From contig NZ_CP134400.1 of NCBI RefSeq assembly GCF_002968285.2, positions 4,464,001 through 4,528,000 on the forward strand: 64,000 bases of DNA, given 5' to 3'. The notes beneath the pieces are model-generated. The model did not search any database. It was not told the DNA's origin and saw nothing but the letters and a program-made list of their open reading frames with translations. The position numbers were made by a program, and so were the translations under genes. This document shows, in pieces, positions 25,676-34,706 of the stretch (positions are counted from its first letter, which is position 1; each line of letters opens with the position of its first letter). This stretch comes from Mycobacterium sp. ITM-2016-00318 (GTDB lineage Bacteria > Actinomycetota > Actinomycetes > Mycobacteriales > Mycobacteriaceae).

Positions 25676-26509
25676 TCAGCCGATCGTGTTGAGCATCGCG
25701 GCCACCACATCGGCGATCGCGTTGCGCGCAGGCGCGAGGTACTTGCGCGGATCGGTGACGCCGTCGTCGGACTCCAGGAATCCGCGCACCGCCCCGGTGA
25801 AGTGGACGTTGAGCAGAGTCCCGACGTTGATCTTGGTGATGCCCACGCCCACGGCCTTGCGCAGGTCGTCGTCGGCGACGCCCGAGGATCCGTGCAGCAC
25901 CAGCGGCACCGGAACGACCGACCGCAGCCGGCCGATGAGGTCGAAGTCCAACGTGGCGGTCCGCTCCGACATCGCATGCGAGCTACCAACGGCCACCGCC
26001 AGCGCGTCGACTCCCGTCGCGGCGACGAACGCGGCCGCCTCCGCCGGGTCGGTGCGCACTCCCGGCGCATGAGCCCCGTCCTTGCCCCCGACCTCGCCCA
26101 GTTCGGCTTCGAGAAACATTCCGCGGTCGTGCGCCCAGTCCGCCGCCGCCTTCGTGGCCGCGACGTTCGCGTCGTACTCCAGCTTCGATGCGTCGAACAT
26201 CGCTGAGCTGACGCCGGTTTCGGCGCCGGCATGGAGCAGCTGCTCGTCCTCCACGTGGTCGAGGTGGACCGAAACCGGAACGGCGGCCGCAGCGGCGACA
26301 GCGGTCGCCGCGGCGGCGATCGGCGCCAGCCGGCCGTTGTGGAACTTCACCGCGTTCTCGCTGATCTGAAGGATGACGGGCCGGTTGGCCGTTTCGGCGC
26401 CCGCGACGATCGCCTCGGCGGACTCCAGCGTGATCACGTTGAACGCGAGCAGCCCCGAACCGGCGCGGTACGCAGTGGAAACCAGGTCAGCCGTACGGGC
26501 GAGCGGCAT
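25676..26509 (-). CDS. Class II ketose-bisphosphate aldolase (tagatose/fructose-bisphosphate aldolase type)
   Basis: Zinc-dependent class II aldolase of 277 residues, like GatY/KbaY. Motifs are VSVHLDHVED (metal ligand and catalytic Asp), EAELGEVGGKDG, VLHGSSGV (His ligand) and KINVGTLL (phosphate loop). It cleaves a ketose 1,6-bisphosphate to two trioses. ATG 26509 has the ribosome site AAGGACA. It is divergent from the FGGY kinase operon and completes a kinase-kinase-aldolase route there. The sugar stereochemistry (tagatose, fructose or other) cannot be read from the sequence. Confidence 0.86.
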   Translation of the reverse strand: MPLARTADLVSTAYRAGSGLLAFNVITLESAEAIVAGAETANRPVILQISENAVKFHNGRLAPIAAAATAVAAAAAVPVSVHLDHVEDEQLLHAGAETGVSSAMFDASKLEYDANVAATKAAADWAHDRGMFLEAELGEVGGKDGAHAPGVRTDPAEAAAFVAATGVDALAVAVGSSHAMSERTATLDFDLIGRLRSVVPVPLVLHGSSGVADDDLRKAVGVGITKINVGTLLNVHFTGAVRGFLESDDGVTDPRKYLAPARNAIADVVAAMLNTIG

Positions 26510-26604
26510 CGGATGTCCTTCGGCGATTGCTTGACACGACCCCAACAAAGCGCAACTATATCCATCAGTTTCCAAATCAACAAGATTCTCCGCCCGGGAG
26601 GGCC

Positions 26605-27888
26605 ATGCACGGCACGCTGTTCGTCGGCCTCGACGTCGGGACGACCACGAGCAAGGCCGTGGTGTTCACTCAAGACGGCGATCCGGTGGCTTCCGGACGC
26701 GCCGCCACGCCGTGGACGGTGACGGCGACCGGTGCCGAACTCGATGCGACCGACCTGCTCGACGCCGCCAAAGCCGCAGTGGCGGAGGCCCTCACGGACT
26801 GTCCCCCCGGACACATCGGCGGCCTAGGGGTGGGGAGCCTCGCGGAATCCGGAGTGCTCCTCGACGCGCGCGGCGAGTCGGTGGCCCCGGTGATCGCCTG
26901 GCATGACACCCGCGACGACGCACAGTTGGAAAGCCTCCGTGAAGTGATTGGGGCACAGTTGTTCTCGGCGACAACCGGTCTGCCGCTCCGGCAGCAGTGG
27001 TCGCTCACGAAGCACCGGTGGCTGCTCGACAACATCCCTTCGGCGGGTAGGGCCGTGCGCCGACTCAACGTCGCGGAATGGATCGTGCGCGGACTGGGTG
27101 GTGAGGAGGCAGTCGAACAGTCGCTTGCCTCTCGCACCGGATGGCTGCGCCTCGCGCAGCGCGAGTGGTGGGAGGACACACTGGACTGGTCGGGCGCCGG
27201 CCGTTCGCTGATGCCGCAATTAGTCACTGCGGGAACCCCTTTGGGTCATGTCTGCGCCGACGTCGGGATCGCGCGACTGACCGGGGCGGTGCTGACCGTC
27301 GCCGGCCACGATCACCAGGCCGCGGTGGTCGGCGCGGGCGCCGACGGACCCGGTGACGAACTGGACTCGTGCGGTACGGCCGAAGCACTCGTCAGGACCA
27401 TCCCGCCGGGCTTGTCCGCCGACGTCGTCGCCGACCTCGCCGAAGCGGGGATCACCACCGGTTGGCACGCCGTCGCCGACCACTGGTGTCTGCTAGGGGC
27501 CACGCAGGGCGGGCTTGCACTGCAACGCACACTGGCCCGACTCGGCAAGGACAGCTCAGACCTGCCCGGGCTGGACGCCGATGCCACCGCCTTGCCGAGG
27601 CGCGACGACGGCGACAGCCCCGCCCACGTATGGCGCGCAGCTCTCGAAGACGTCACGGAACAGGCCGCCGAGATCCACGACGCCATGAGCACACGCAGTG
27701 GAAAGCATCGACGGTTGGTCGTCACCGGCGGCTGGTCGCGAAGCACGGGACTTCTCGCGGTCAAGCGCCGAAGGTTCGGCGCACTCGTCCTCGCCGACGT
27801 CGACGAGGCCGGTGCCCGCGGAGCGGCGCTGCTGGCGGCCAAGGCGGCTGCCGCCGACGCATCGATGTCATCGGCGGTGGTGCCATGA
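26605..27888 (+). CDS. FGGY-family carbohydrate kinase
   Basis: Sugar kinase of 427 residues with the actin-like ATPase fold: the phosphate-1 loop GLDVGTTTSKAVVF at the start, the substrate-binding WHDTRDD segment, GHDHQAAVVGAG and the adenosine motif VVTGGWSRS. It is shorter than xylulokinase (about 480-500), resembling atypical ketose kinases. ATG 26605 follows the strong ribosome site GGGAGGG. It is first of five genes each joined to the next by a 4-base overlap. In this setting it probably phosphorylates a ketose at C1 or C6 before the PfkB enzyme acts. Confidence 0.86.
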   Translation: MHGTLFVGLDVGTTTSKAVVFTQDGDPVASGRAATPWTVTATGAELDATDLLDAAKAAVAEALTDCPPGHIGGLGVGSLAESGVLLDARGESVAPVIAWHDTRDDAQLESLREVIGAQLFSATTGLPLRQQWSLTKHRWLLDNIPSAGRAVRRLNVAEWIVRGLGGEEAVEQSLASRTGWLRLAQREWWEDTLDWSGAGRSLMPQLVTAGTPLGHVCADVGIARLTGAVLTVAGHDHQAAVVGAGADGPGDELDSCGTAEALVRTIPPGLSADVVADLAEAGITTGWHAVADHWCLLGATQGGLALQRTLARLGKDSSDLPGLDADATALPRRDDGDSPAHVWRAALEDVTEQAAEIHDAMSTRSGKHRRLVVTGGWSRSTGLLAVKRRRFGALVLADVDEAGARGAALLAAKAAAADASMSSAVVP

Positions 27889-28670
27889 CAGACGGTCTCG
27901 ACGCCCGTACGCCCTACGCCGACCAGCGCAAGAATCACATCCTCGACCGCCTGCTCAGCAGCGGCCGAGTCGACGCCATGGAGGTCGCCGATGCTCTTGG
28001 CGTGACCGGGGAGACCATCCGCAAGGACCTCATCGCCCTCGAACGCCAGGGACTGCTGCGCCGGGTGCACGGCGGCGCGGTGCCCGTGCAGGCGCTCGCC
28101 TTCGAACCCGCGGTCGAGACGCGAACACAGTTGGCGTCGGAGAAGATCCGCATCGCGGCGGCCGCGCTGGCCCATCTGCCCGTGGCGGGCTCGGTGCTGA
28201 TCGACGCCGGTTCCACGACCGCCAAGCTGGTCGAGCTCTTTCCCGGCGACCGCGACCTGACCGTGTACACGAACACTGTCCCGCTTGCGATGTCGCTGCT
28301 GACCCGGCCCCGGCTGACCGTCTTCACGCTGGGCGGACGGCTGCGCAACGTCACCTTCGCCGAAGTCGGCGACTGGGCTGCGCGGGCGCTGGCCGAGATC
28401 AACGTCGACGTCGCGTTCCTGGGCACCAACGGCATCTCGGTCGAACGCGGATTGACCACGCCCGACCCGGCCGAGGCGGCCGTCAAGCGACTGATGCTGG
28501 GCTGTGCCGCCAAGCGAATCGTGCTCGCCGACCACAGCAAATTCGGGGTCGTCAAGGGCATTAAGCATGCCGATCTCGACGACATCGACGTGCTGATCAG
28601 CGATACCGGGCTCAGCGACGACCACTATGCGCAACTATGCAGCGCCGGAATCGAAGTGGAGCGAGTGTGA
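27885..28670 (+). CDS. DeoR/GlpR-family transcriptional regulator
   Basis: A 261-residue repressor with an N-terminal DeoR helix-turn-helix (residues 10-65; RKNHILDRLLSSGRVDAMEVADALGVTGETIRKDL, shown here only as its family pattern) and a C-terminal sugar-phosphate sensor domain (DAGSTTAKL, and DHSKFG near the end). ATGA overlap with the kinase gene. Its place inside the operon fits autoregulation by a pathway sugar phosphate. Confidence 0.88.
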   Translation: MTDGLDARTPYADQRKNHILDRLLSSGRVDAMEVADALGVTGETIRKDLIALERQGLLRRVHGGAVPVQALAFEPAVETRTQLASEKIRIAAAALAHLPVAGSVLIDAGSTTAKLVELFPGDRDLTVYTNTVPLAMSLLTRPRLTVFTLGGRLRNVTFAEVGDWAARALAEINVDVAFLGTNGISVERGLTTPDPAEAAVKRLMLGCAAKRIVLADHSKFGVVKGIKHADLDDIDVLISDTGLSDDHYAQLCSAGIEVERV

Positions 28671-29596
28671 TCGTCACCGTCACACCGAACCCGAGCGTGG
28701 ACCGCACCGTATTCCTCGACGACGTCGTACTCGGTTCGATCAACCGCAGCCGACGCAGCCGCAGTGAGCCGAGCGGCAAGGGCGTCAACGTCGCTCTTGC
28801 ACTGCATGCACTTGATGTGCCGACGCGTGCTCTCGTGACCGCAGGCGGTTCGGTTGGCGCACAGTTGCAGCAGATGCTGGCCGACGCAGGCCTGCACACC
28901 CTCGTCGTACCGATCGCTGGGGAGATCCGCAGCAATATCAGCCTGACCCAGCCGAACGGCCGCGTCACCAAGATCAACGAGGCGGGCCCCGCGCTGAGCC
29001 TCGACGAGACGGACCGCCTGCTGGCTGCGGTCACCGAACAGGTCCGCGACGCCTGCTGGCTTGTGTGCGGGGGCAGCCTGCCCACGGGTATGCCGGTCGG
29101 CTGGTACCGCGATGTCGTCGAGGTGGCGCACACAAACGGTGTGCCGGTCGCTGTCGACACGTCAGGGGACGCTTTAGCCCAAAGCCTCATTGCAGCACCG
29201 GATCTGGTCAAGCCGAACGTTCAGGAGCTGGCCGAGCTGACCGGCCGTCTGCCGCACACCCTCGGCGACGTGATCGACGCCGCGCAGGAGGTGCGCCGCC
29301 GCGGCGCTCGCACCGTACTGGCCAGCCTCGGGGGTGACGGCGCAGTCCTCGTCGACGCGACGGGTGCAATATGGGGTCATGCCCCTGTCGAAAAGGTCGT
29401 CAGCACCGTCGGCGCCGGAGACGCCATGCTCGCCGGATACCTGAGCTGCCCGCACGGGCGCGGCGAGGCGTTGGCGACCGCCCTGCGGTGGGGCGCGGCC
29501 GCCGTCCAGAACGAGGGAACGTTGTTCTCGCCCAATGTTTCCACCGCGCAGGCGACTACGACCGCCGCAATCGATCTCGAGAGGAGATTGGGTTGA
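28667..29596 (+). CDS. PfkB-family kinase, 1-phosphofructokinase type
   Basis: Ribokinase-fold sugar phosphate kinase of 309 residues resembling FruK/LacC: N-terminal TPNPSVDRTVFLDD, GKGVNVALAL, and the C-terminal catalytic motif STVGAGDAMLAGYL with the general base aspartate. These enzymes make ketose 1,6-bisphosphates from the monophosphates. GTG 28667 overlaps the deoR-type stop (GTGA). It feeds directly into the divergent class II aldolase. Confidence 0.88.
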   Translation: MIVTVTPNPSVDRTVFLDDVVLGSINRSRRSRSEPSGKGVNVALALHALDVPTRALVTAGGSVGAQLQQMLADAGLHTLVVPIAGEIRSNISLTQPNGRVTKINEAGPALSLDETDRLLAAVTEQVRDACWLVCGGSLPTGMPVGWYRDVVEVAHTNGVPVAVDTSGDALAQSLIAAPDLVKPNVQELAELTGRLPHTLGDVIDAAQEVRRRGARTVLASLGGDGAVLVDATGAIWGHAPVEKVVSTVGAGDAMLAGYLSCPHGRGEALATALRWGAAAVQNEGTLFSPNVSTAQATTTAAIDLERRLG

Positions 29597-30672
29597 GTTC
29601 GACTATGCAGGCAGTCGTGATTCACGGCCGCGAGGACTACCGGCTCGAGCGGATTCCCGTGCCGACTCCGGGACCGGGTGAGGCGTTGGTGAAGGTGCAG
29701 GCCGTCGGGATCTGTGCGAGCGACCTCAAGTGCTATCACGGCGCGCCGATGTACTGGGGTGACGGACCCGTCCCGCCGAACGTCGACCTGCTGGTGACCC
29801 CGGGGCACGAGTTCGTCGGCGAGATCGTGGCCATCGACGATCTGGGCCGTCAGCGGTGGGGCGTCGACACAGGCGACCGTGTGGTCGCCGAGCAGATCGT
29901 ACCGTGCTGGAAATGCCGGTTCTGTCGCCGCGGCCAGTACTGGATGTGCGCGCCGCACAACATCTTCGGATTCCGGCGCAAGGTCAACGGGGCGATGGCG
30001 GAGTACATGATCTATCCCGCCGACGCGATCGTGCACAAGATCTCGGCCGACGTACCCGCCGCGCACGCGGCGTTCGCCGAGCCGCTGTCCTGTGCGTTGC
30101 ACGCGGTCGAACGCGCGTCGATCGCCTTCGGCGACGTCGTCGTGGTCGCGGGCTGCGGCCCGATCGGGCTCGGCATGATCGCAGGCGCACGCGCCAAGAG
30201 CCCGGCGCACGTGATCGCACTCGATTCGGTGCCGGCCAAGCTTGATCTGGCCGCCGCGTGCGGGGCCGATGTCACCCTCAACATCGCCGATGACGACGTG
30301 CAGTCGGTGGTGCTGGACATGACCGAGGGCTATGGCGCCGACGTCTATCTCGATGCCACCGGCCATCCGTCGGCGGTCCCGCAGGGCCTCGACATGTTGC
30401 GCAAACTGGGCCGCTACGTCGAATACGGGGTCTTCGGCGCGCCGGTCACCGTCGACTGGACGGTCATCAGCGACGTGAAGGAACTCGACGTGCTCGGCGC
30501 ACATCTCGGGCCGTACTGCTGGCCGACGGCAATCTCGATGATCGAGGCGAAAGCGCTTCCGCTGGAACGCATTTGCACGCATCGACTACCGCTTCACGAG
30601 TTTCGCGACGGCATCGACCTCGTCGGCCGCGGGGACGCGTCCGTCAAGGTCAGCCTGATACCCGAGCCATGA
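29593..30672 (+). CDS. Zinc-dependent alcohol/polyol dehydrogenase (MDR family)
   Basis: Medium-chain dehydrogenase of 359 residues. It has the catalytic zinc ligands (GICASDLK Cys and PGHEFVGE His-Glu), the structural zinc cluster CWKCRFCRRGQYWMC, and the Rossmann motif GCGPIGLGMIAG. TTG 29593 is preferred because it overlaps the upstream stop (TTGA) with GAGGAG 7 bases before it; ATG 29605 is the alternative. In this operon it probably oxidises a polyol to the ketose used by the kinases. Confidence 0.85.
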   Translation: MSSTMQAVVIHGREDYRLERIPVPTPGPGEALVKVQAVGICASDLKCYHGAPMYWGDGPVPPNVDLLVTPGHEFVGEIVAIDDLGRQRWGVDTGDRVVAEQIVPCWKCRFCRRGQYWMCAPHNIFGFRRKVNGAMAEYMIYPADAIVHKISADVPAAHAAFAEPLSCALHAVERASIAFGDVVVVAGCGPIGLGMIAGARAKSPAHVIALDSVPAKLDLAAACGADVTLNIADDDVQSVVLDMTEGYGADVYLDATGHPSAVPQGLDMLRKLGRYVEYGVFGAPVTVDWTVISDVKELDVLGAHLGPYCWPTAISMIEAKALPLERICTHRLPLHEFRDGIDLVGRGDASVKVSLIPEP

Positions 30673-31343
30673 CCGTCAGCGTTGACGGATTCGAGGTCGC
30701 CGACCCGGCGGACGCGTGGAGGCGGGCCGGGTTCAGCGTGGACTCCGACGGTGTCTGTCGGGTCGACGGCGTTCGCATCCGGCTGATCGGCCATGAGCGC
30801 GGAGCCGCACCGGCGGCGACATCACGCACCGGCAGCGGCATCGTCGGGTGGTCACTGCGCGGGCTGCCGCCGGATTGGTCGCGTGACGACCTCGACGGCG
30901 TTCCGACCACGCGGTCCGACGCGGCCGCTGCCATGCCTGCCGAACATGTGAACGGTGTCACCGCGATCGACCACGTTGTGCTGCTGTCGCCCGACCTGGG
31001 ACGGACGGTCGCGTCGCTGGCCGCTGTCGGGGCGGAGCCGCGCCGAGAGCGGGACGGTGAACTCGGCGGACGGCCGATCCGCCAAATCTTCTTTCGCTTC
31101 GGGGAGGTGATCGTCGAGGTCGTCGGCTCGCCGGGAGCGGCGGGCGACGGTCCGTCCACGCTCTGGGGCCTCACGTATGTCGTGGCGGATATCGACGCGA
31201 CCGCCGCGTTCTTCGGCAACCGCACGGCGCCGGTGAAGGACGCGGTGCAGCCGGGACGCCGGATCACGACACTTCGACATGGCGACCTCGGAATGTCCGT
31301 CCGGACGGCGATGATCTCGGCGCGTCGTTTAGGCGACCGCTGA
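30669..31343 (+). CDS. VOC-family (glyoxalase-like) protein
   Basis: A 224-residue protein whose central part (from about residue 95) has the vicinal-oxygen-chelate pattern: AIDHVVLLSPDLGRTVASLAAVGAE, then FFRFGEVIVEVV and WGLTYVVADIDATAAFF, which supply the His and Glu-type metal positions. It is the last gene of the coupled operon (ATGA overlap with the dehydrogenase). Fast removal of a reactive dicarbonyl, or an isomerisation step, is possible; no specific reaction can be assigned. Confidence 0.75.
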   Translation: MTVSVDGFEVADPADAWRRAGFSVDSDGVCRVDGVRIRLIGHERGAAPAATSRTGSGIVGWSLRGLPPDWSRDDLDGVPTTRSDAAAAMPAEHVNGVTAIDHVVLLSPDLGRTVASLAAVGAEPRRERDGELGGRPIRQIFFRFGEVIVEVVGSPGAAGDGPSTLWGLTYVVADIDATAAFFGNRTAPVKDAVQPGRRITTLRHGDLGMSVRTAMISARRLGDR

Positions 31344-31353
31344 CCGCCATGCC

Positions 31354-31359
31354 TATCCT
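31354..31359 (+). promoter_or_regulatory. -10 element of a leaderless promoter (TATCCT)
   Basis: TATCCT followed by 6 bases and the ATG at 31366 of the HhH miniprotein, with no ribosome site. Confidence 0.5.
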
Positions 31360-31365
31360 CTGCGC

Positions 31366-31545
31366 ATGACCGACCGCGGCCCCGTCTTCGACGGGATCCG
31401 GATCGGCAGGTCCGCCTCAGGGGCACTCATCGATGCCGGCTATCGAACGCTGGCGGACCTGCCCACAGATCTCGACGAGCTGCTCGCGCTGCACGGCGTC
31501 GGGCCGAAGGCTGTGCGGCTCCTCGGCGAGGCACGGGGGCAATGA
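31366..31545 (+). CDS. Helix-hairpin-helix miniprotein (59 aa)
   Basis: Short gene encoding a 59-residue protein. It has one helix-hairpin-helix unit, LLALHGVGPKAVRLLGEA, the non-specific DNA-backbone-binding motif (h-x-GhGxxxAxxL), preceded by ALIDAGYRTLADLP, which resembles the first half of a second HhH. It starts directly after a TATCCT -10 hexamer and ends 3 bases before the RNase HI gene, so the two are one transcript. A DNA- or hybrid-binding partner for RNase HI is a reasonable guess. Confidence 0.75.
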   Translation: MTDRGPVFDGIRIGRSASGALIDAGYRTLADLPTDLDELLALHGVGPKAVRLLGEARGQ

Positions 31546-31548
31546 GAG

Positions 31549-32070
31549 ATGAGCGAGTCCGCGCGAGACGAAACAGTGGTCATTCACACCGACGGCGGCT
31601 GCAGGCCGAATCCGGGACCCGGCGGCTGGGGCGCGGTGCTGCGTATGCGCGAGCACGTCCGCGAGATGTGCGGCGGTGAGCGCGGCCAGACAAGCAACAA
31701 CCGGATGGAGCTGACCGCGCCGATCATGGCGCTCGAAGCGCTGACGAGACCTGTTGTGGTGCACCTCTACACCGACAGCACCTATGTCAGGAACGGCATC
31801 ACCAAGTGGGTGTTCGGCTGGGAACGCAACGGCTGGCTGACCGCCGCCAAGCAACCGGTGAAGAACGCCGACCTCTGGCGGCGGCTCCGGCTTGCGTGCG
31901 AACGACACCAAGTCCAATGGTTCTGGGTGAAAGGGCATTCGGGCATCACGGACAACGAGTTGGCCGACGTGCTCGCGACCCGGGGCATGCAGGCGGCGAT
32001 CGACGGCTCTCACTCCCAGACGACCTCGTCGGGCGTCTTGTCGGGCCTCAGCCCCCGCCAGCTCGGCTGA
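31549..32070 (+). CDS. rnhA: Ribonuclease HI
   Basis: Cleaves the RNA strand of RNA-DNA hybrids. The 173-residue protein has the full catalytic set: [16 protein letters not shown] (Asp), NNRMELTAP (Glu), YTDSTYV (Asp), KGHSG (His) and NELADVLA (Asp). The basic handle loop ([11 protein letters not shown]) is present. Unlike many mycobacterial homologues it is not fused to a CobC-like domain. The C-terminal 25 residues overlap the convergent ligD 3' end by 61 bases and look non-conserved. Confidence 0.92.
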   Translation: MSESARDETVVIHTDGGCRPNPGPGGWGAVLRMREHVREMCGGERGQTSNNRMELTAPIMALEALTRPVVVHLYTDSTYVRNGITKWVFGWERNGWLTAAKQPVKNADLWRRLRLACERHQVQWFWVKGHSGITDNELADVLATRGMQAAIDGSHSQTTSSGVLSGLSPRQLG

Positions 32071-34322
32071 CGCAAGCGGTCATCCGACGTCCGCTCGCTG
32101 TAGCGGACCTCGCCGACCAGTTCCGGCCGAACGAACGTCACTCCCCTGGCGTCCTGCGTGGAAAGCCGCGCGTTGAAGGGTGATTCATCGGTTTCGAGCG
32201 GCTTGAGGGCGGCCTTGAGACTCTTCAGCGCCTTGTCGGTGAAGCCGGTGCCGACCCGGCCGACGAACTGCAGGCCGCCAGCCGGGTTGTCTGGGTCGGG
32301 AATGCCGAGCATCAGCGCGCCGATGCCGCTGGACCGCCCGCCTTCGCCTTGGCGCCAGCCGCCGATGACGACCTCCTGAGTGTTCCAGATCTTGTCTTTG
32401 ACCCACGACGCCGACCGTCGGCCCGGCTGATAGGTCGAGTCGCGCTTCTTGGCGACCACGCCCTCCCAGCGTTGCTTGCGTGCGTACTCCAGCGCCTCGG
32501 GCCCGTCGCCGGGAAGTTGGTCGGGAACGATGAGACCTCCGCCCTCGGCCAGCGTTTCCAGGATGCGCCTGCGGTCGGAGTACTTCGCCTTGAGCAGTGA
32601 CCGCCCGTCGAGGTAGAGCACGTCGAAGGCCCAATACTCGACGCGCGTCGAGCGTGCGCGGTTCTGCATCTCGCTGAAGCTGGGCACTCCATCGTTGTCC
32701 AAAGCCACCGCCTCGCCGTCGAGGATCACGTGGTGATCGGCCAGATCAGCTGCGAGCGCGGCGAATTGGGGAAATTCGCCAGTGACGTCACGCCCGCGTC
32801 TCGAGCGCACGTTTAGCCTGCCGTGATCGGCGTCGACCAGTACCCGGTAGCCGTCCCACTTGCCCTCGAACGCCCACTGAGTCTTCTTCAGCTTCTGGAC
32901 CGAGCCTTCGGTCGAGAGCATCGGCGAGAGGTCGCCGGCCTGCGGCTCGGCCTGCTCCTTCATCCGGTGCGCCAACCAGTTCTTGCCGTTCGTCTGGATC
33001 AGCGCATACCGGCCGGCGATCCTCCTGCCGTGCAGCGTCACGATCACCTCGCCTTTACCGCCGAGGGGTTTCTCTCCGTTGACACCCGGGTCGCGGAACT
33101 TCTCGGCCTCGTAGGTGCCGGAGTCCCAGACGATCACCTTGCCGCCGCCGTACTCGCCCTTCGGGATCTCGCCTTCGAAGGTGCCGTATTCGAGCGGATG
33201 ATCCTCGGTGTGCACGGCGAGGTGATTGACCGACGGCGTATCCGGCAGATTCTTCGGCACCGCCCAGCTGACCAGAACCCCGTCCCGCTCGAGGCGGAAG
33301 TCGTAGTGGAGACGCCGGGCGTGGTGTTCCTGGATGACGAAGAAGTTGTCGTTGCCCGTGACGGGCGCAGTGTTCGGAACCGGCTCGGGTGTCTTCCCGG
33401 CGTCGCGCATGCTGCGGTAGGTGGAGAGCGCGTCGGCCACTGGCGCGTCTTCGTCCATCGCCGCCAGCAGGTCGCCGTCGCGCTGCAGGCGCTCGAGCAC
33501 TTCGGTGAAGTGCAGATGCCGCAGATCGGGATCCTCGACCTCGTCCCAGGTGCGCGGCGCCGCGACCGTCGGCTCGTCGCGACCACGTAGCGAGTACGGC
33601 GCGATGGTGGTCTTGTTGCCGTTGTTCTGGCTCCAGTCCACGAATACCTTGCCGGTGCGCTGGCTCTTGGTCATGGTGGCCGTCACCCGCTTGGGCATCG
33701 ACTTCTCGAGTTGTACCGCGATCCGCTTGGCCAGTACCGAGGCGCCGTGCGAGCTGATCGGCTTCTCCAGCGGCACATACAGATGCACACCCTTGCTTCC
33801 GCTGGTCAACGGGAAGGTGGAAAGGCCGATGCCGGTGATGAGTTCGCGCACCTCGTGCGCCACCTCGCAGAGCTGGCGGAAGGTGACGCCCTCGCCGGGG
33901 TCGAGGTCGAAGACCACGCGGGTGGCCAGCCCCGGTATCTGCTCGGCCCCTCCCTCGCGACTCCACGAGTTGACGAAACGCCATTGCGGCACATGCACTT
34001 CCAGCGACGCCTGCTGCGCGATCCACGCCAGCCCTTCGGCGGTGTTGATGATCGGATACGTTGTGGTGCCGGACTTGTGAGTGATCGACGCCCGGTCCAG
34101 CCAGTCGGGCGCCGAGCTTGCCAGTTGCTTCTCGAAGAACGACGGCTCGTCGACCCCGTTGGGCCAGCGCTTACGGGTGACGGCGCGGCCTGCGATGTGC
34201 GGAATCATCGCCTCGGCGACGTTGATGTAGTAGTCGAACACCTCGGCCTTGGTCGTGCCCGTCGCCGGGTACAGCACCTTGTCCGGGTTGGTCAGCTTGA
34301 CCCGGCCGAATCGTTCCACCAC
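32010..34322 (-). CDS. ligD: Multifunctional NHEJ ligase/polymerase/nuclease LigD
   Basis: Non-homologous end-joining enzyme of 770 residues in the mycobacterial domain order. The polymerase/primase domain (about 1-300; [18 protein letters not shown]) is followed by the 3'-phosphoesterase domain (about 330-460; [21 protein letters not shown]) and then the ATP-dependent ligase (about 475-765; catalytic lysine in EGKWDGYR, later [10 protein letters not shown] and WVKDK). Its partner Ku is 11.5 kb away in this window. GTG 34322 or the adjacent GTG 34319 may be the start; the latter lies 6 bases from TACGTT on the same strand, as in leaderless genes. Confidence 0.95.
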   Translation of the reverse strand: MVERFGRVKLTNPDKVLYPATGTTKAEVFDYYINVAEAMIPHIAGRAVTRKRWPNGVDEPSFFEKQLASSAPDWLDRASITHKSGTTTYPIINTAEGLAWIAQQASLEVHVPQWRFVNSWSREGGAEQIPGLATRVVFDLDPGEGVTFRQLCEVAHEVRELITGIGLSTFPLTSGSKGVHLYVPLEKPISSHGASVLAKRIAVQLEKSMPKRVTATMTKSQRTGKVFVDWSQNNGNKTTIAPYSLRGRDEPTVAAPRTWDEVEDPDLRHLHFTEVLERLQRDGDLLAAMDEDAPVADALSTYRSMRDAGKTPEPVPNTAPVTGNDNFFVIQEHHARRLHYDFRLERDGVLVSWAVPKNLPDTPSVNHLAVHTEDHPLEYGTFEGEIPKGEYGGGKVIVWDSGTYEAEKFRDPGVNGEKPLGGKGEVIVTLHGRRIAGRYALIQTNGKNWLAHRMKEQAEPQAGDLSPMLSTEGSVQKLKKTQWAFEGKWDGYRVLVDADHGRLNVRSRRGRDVTGEFPQFAALAADLADHHVILDGEAVALDNDGVPSFSEMQNRARSTRVEYWAFDVLYLDGRSLLKAKYSDRRRILETLAEGGGLIVPDQLPGDGPEALEYARKQRWEGVVAKKRDSTYQPGRRSASWVKDKIWNTQEVVIGGWRQGEGGRSSGIGALMLGIPDPDNPAGGLQFVGRVGTGFTDKALKSLKAALKPLETDESPFNARLSTQDARGVTFVRPELVGEVRYSERTSDDRLRQPSWRGLRPDKTPDEVVWE

Positions 34323-34341
34323 GCCAACGTAATACCCGTTG

Positions 34342-34347
34342 TACCGT
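34342..34347 (+). promoter_or_regulatory. -10 element of a leaderless promoter (TACCGT)
   Basis: TACCGT followed by 6 bases and the ATG at 34354. A candidate minus-strand hexamer TACGTT (34326-34331) for ligD lies just to its left, so the two divergent genes share a gap of about 30 bases. Confidence 0.45.
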
Positions 34348-34353
34348 TAAGTG

Positions 34354-34581
34354 ATGAGGCGAATTCTCGCTGCTTGCCTGATGGCTGCCGCCGCGGCGGC
34401 GCTGGGCAGTCCAATCGCATCCGCGGACCCCGCTGATCTCGTGCCCTATTGCTCGGGCGATCAAACCCCCATGGACAACAACTGCAGGCTGATGCCGAGC
34501 CAGGTGTTCACGCACGACTCGTCGGGCGCCAACCCGCAGGTCGGCTTCGGGACCAACCCCGGCGAGGAACCCGTCACCTAG
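34354..34581 (+). CDS. Small secreted protein, two cysteines
   Basis: A 75-residue protein with a clear Sec signal peptide (residues 1-25, MRRILAACLMAAAAAALG, cleavage after Ala-Ser-Ala). The short mature domain begins DPADLVPYCSGD and holds two cysteines (about Cys33 and Cys44) that could form one disulfide. The C-terminal half is Gly/Asn/Pro rich. It resembles other short exported mycobacterial proteins of unknown role. ATG 34354 is chosen over GTG 34351 because of the leaderless -10 spacing. Confidence 0.72.
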   Translation: MRRILAACLMAAAAAALGSPIASADPADLVPYCSGDQTPMDNNCRLMPSQVFTHDSSGANPQVGFGTNPGEEPVT

Positions 34582-34603
34582 GCTTGCCGCGCGAGCTTGC
34601 GTC

Positions 34604-34662
34604 GCGACTTCTGCACCAGGGTCGCGATCGCCGGTTATCCACAACCCTCGCGCAGAACTCGC
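34604..34662. repeat. 59-bp palindromic repeat, copy A
   Basis: Two inverted 20-base units (34604-34623 and 34643-34662), identical at 16 of 20 positions, around a 19-base centre. The left unit also forms its own stem, TCGCGAC (34602-34608) pairing with GTCGCGA (34621-34627). Copies B (35547-35605) and C (47260-47318) have exactly the same 59-base span. This copy lies 45 bases before the start of the DUF559 gene. Confidence 0.75.
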
Positions 34663-34706
34663 TGCTCCAGGCCTGTTTCGTCGGGGGCCTCCTCGACGAT
34701 CTCGGC

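Noticed and set aside
26531..26560. TTGACA followed by CTATAT as a promoter for the FGGY kinase operon
   Set aside because: The spacing to any acceptable -10 is 19-20 bases and the hexamer is poor; a promoter is expected here but I cannot place it.
34635..34643. TTATCCACA, a perfect DnaA-box match
   Set aside because: It is a single box with no cluster, no AT-rich unwinding region and no dnaA/dnaN nearby; it falls in the centre of palindrome copy A and is not evidence of an origin.
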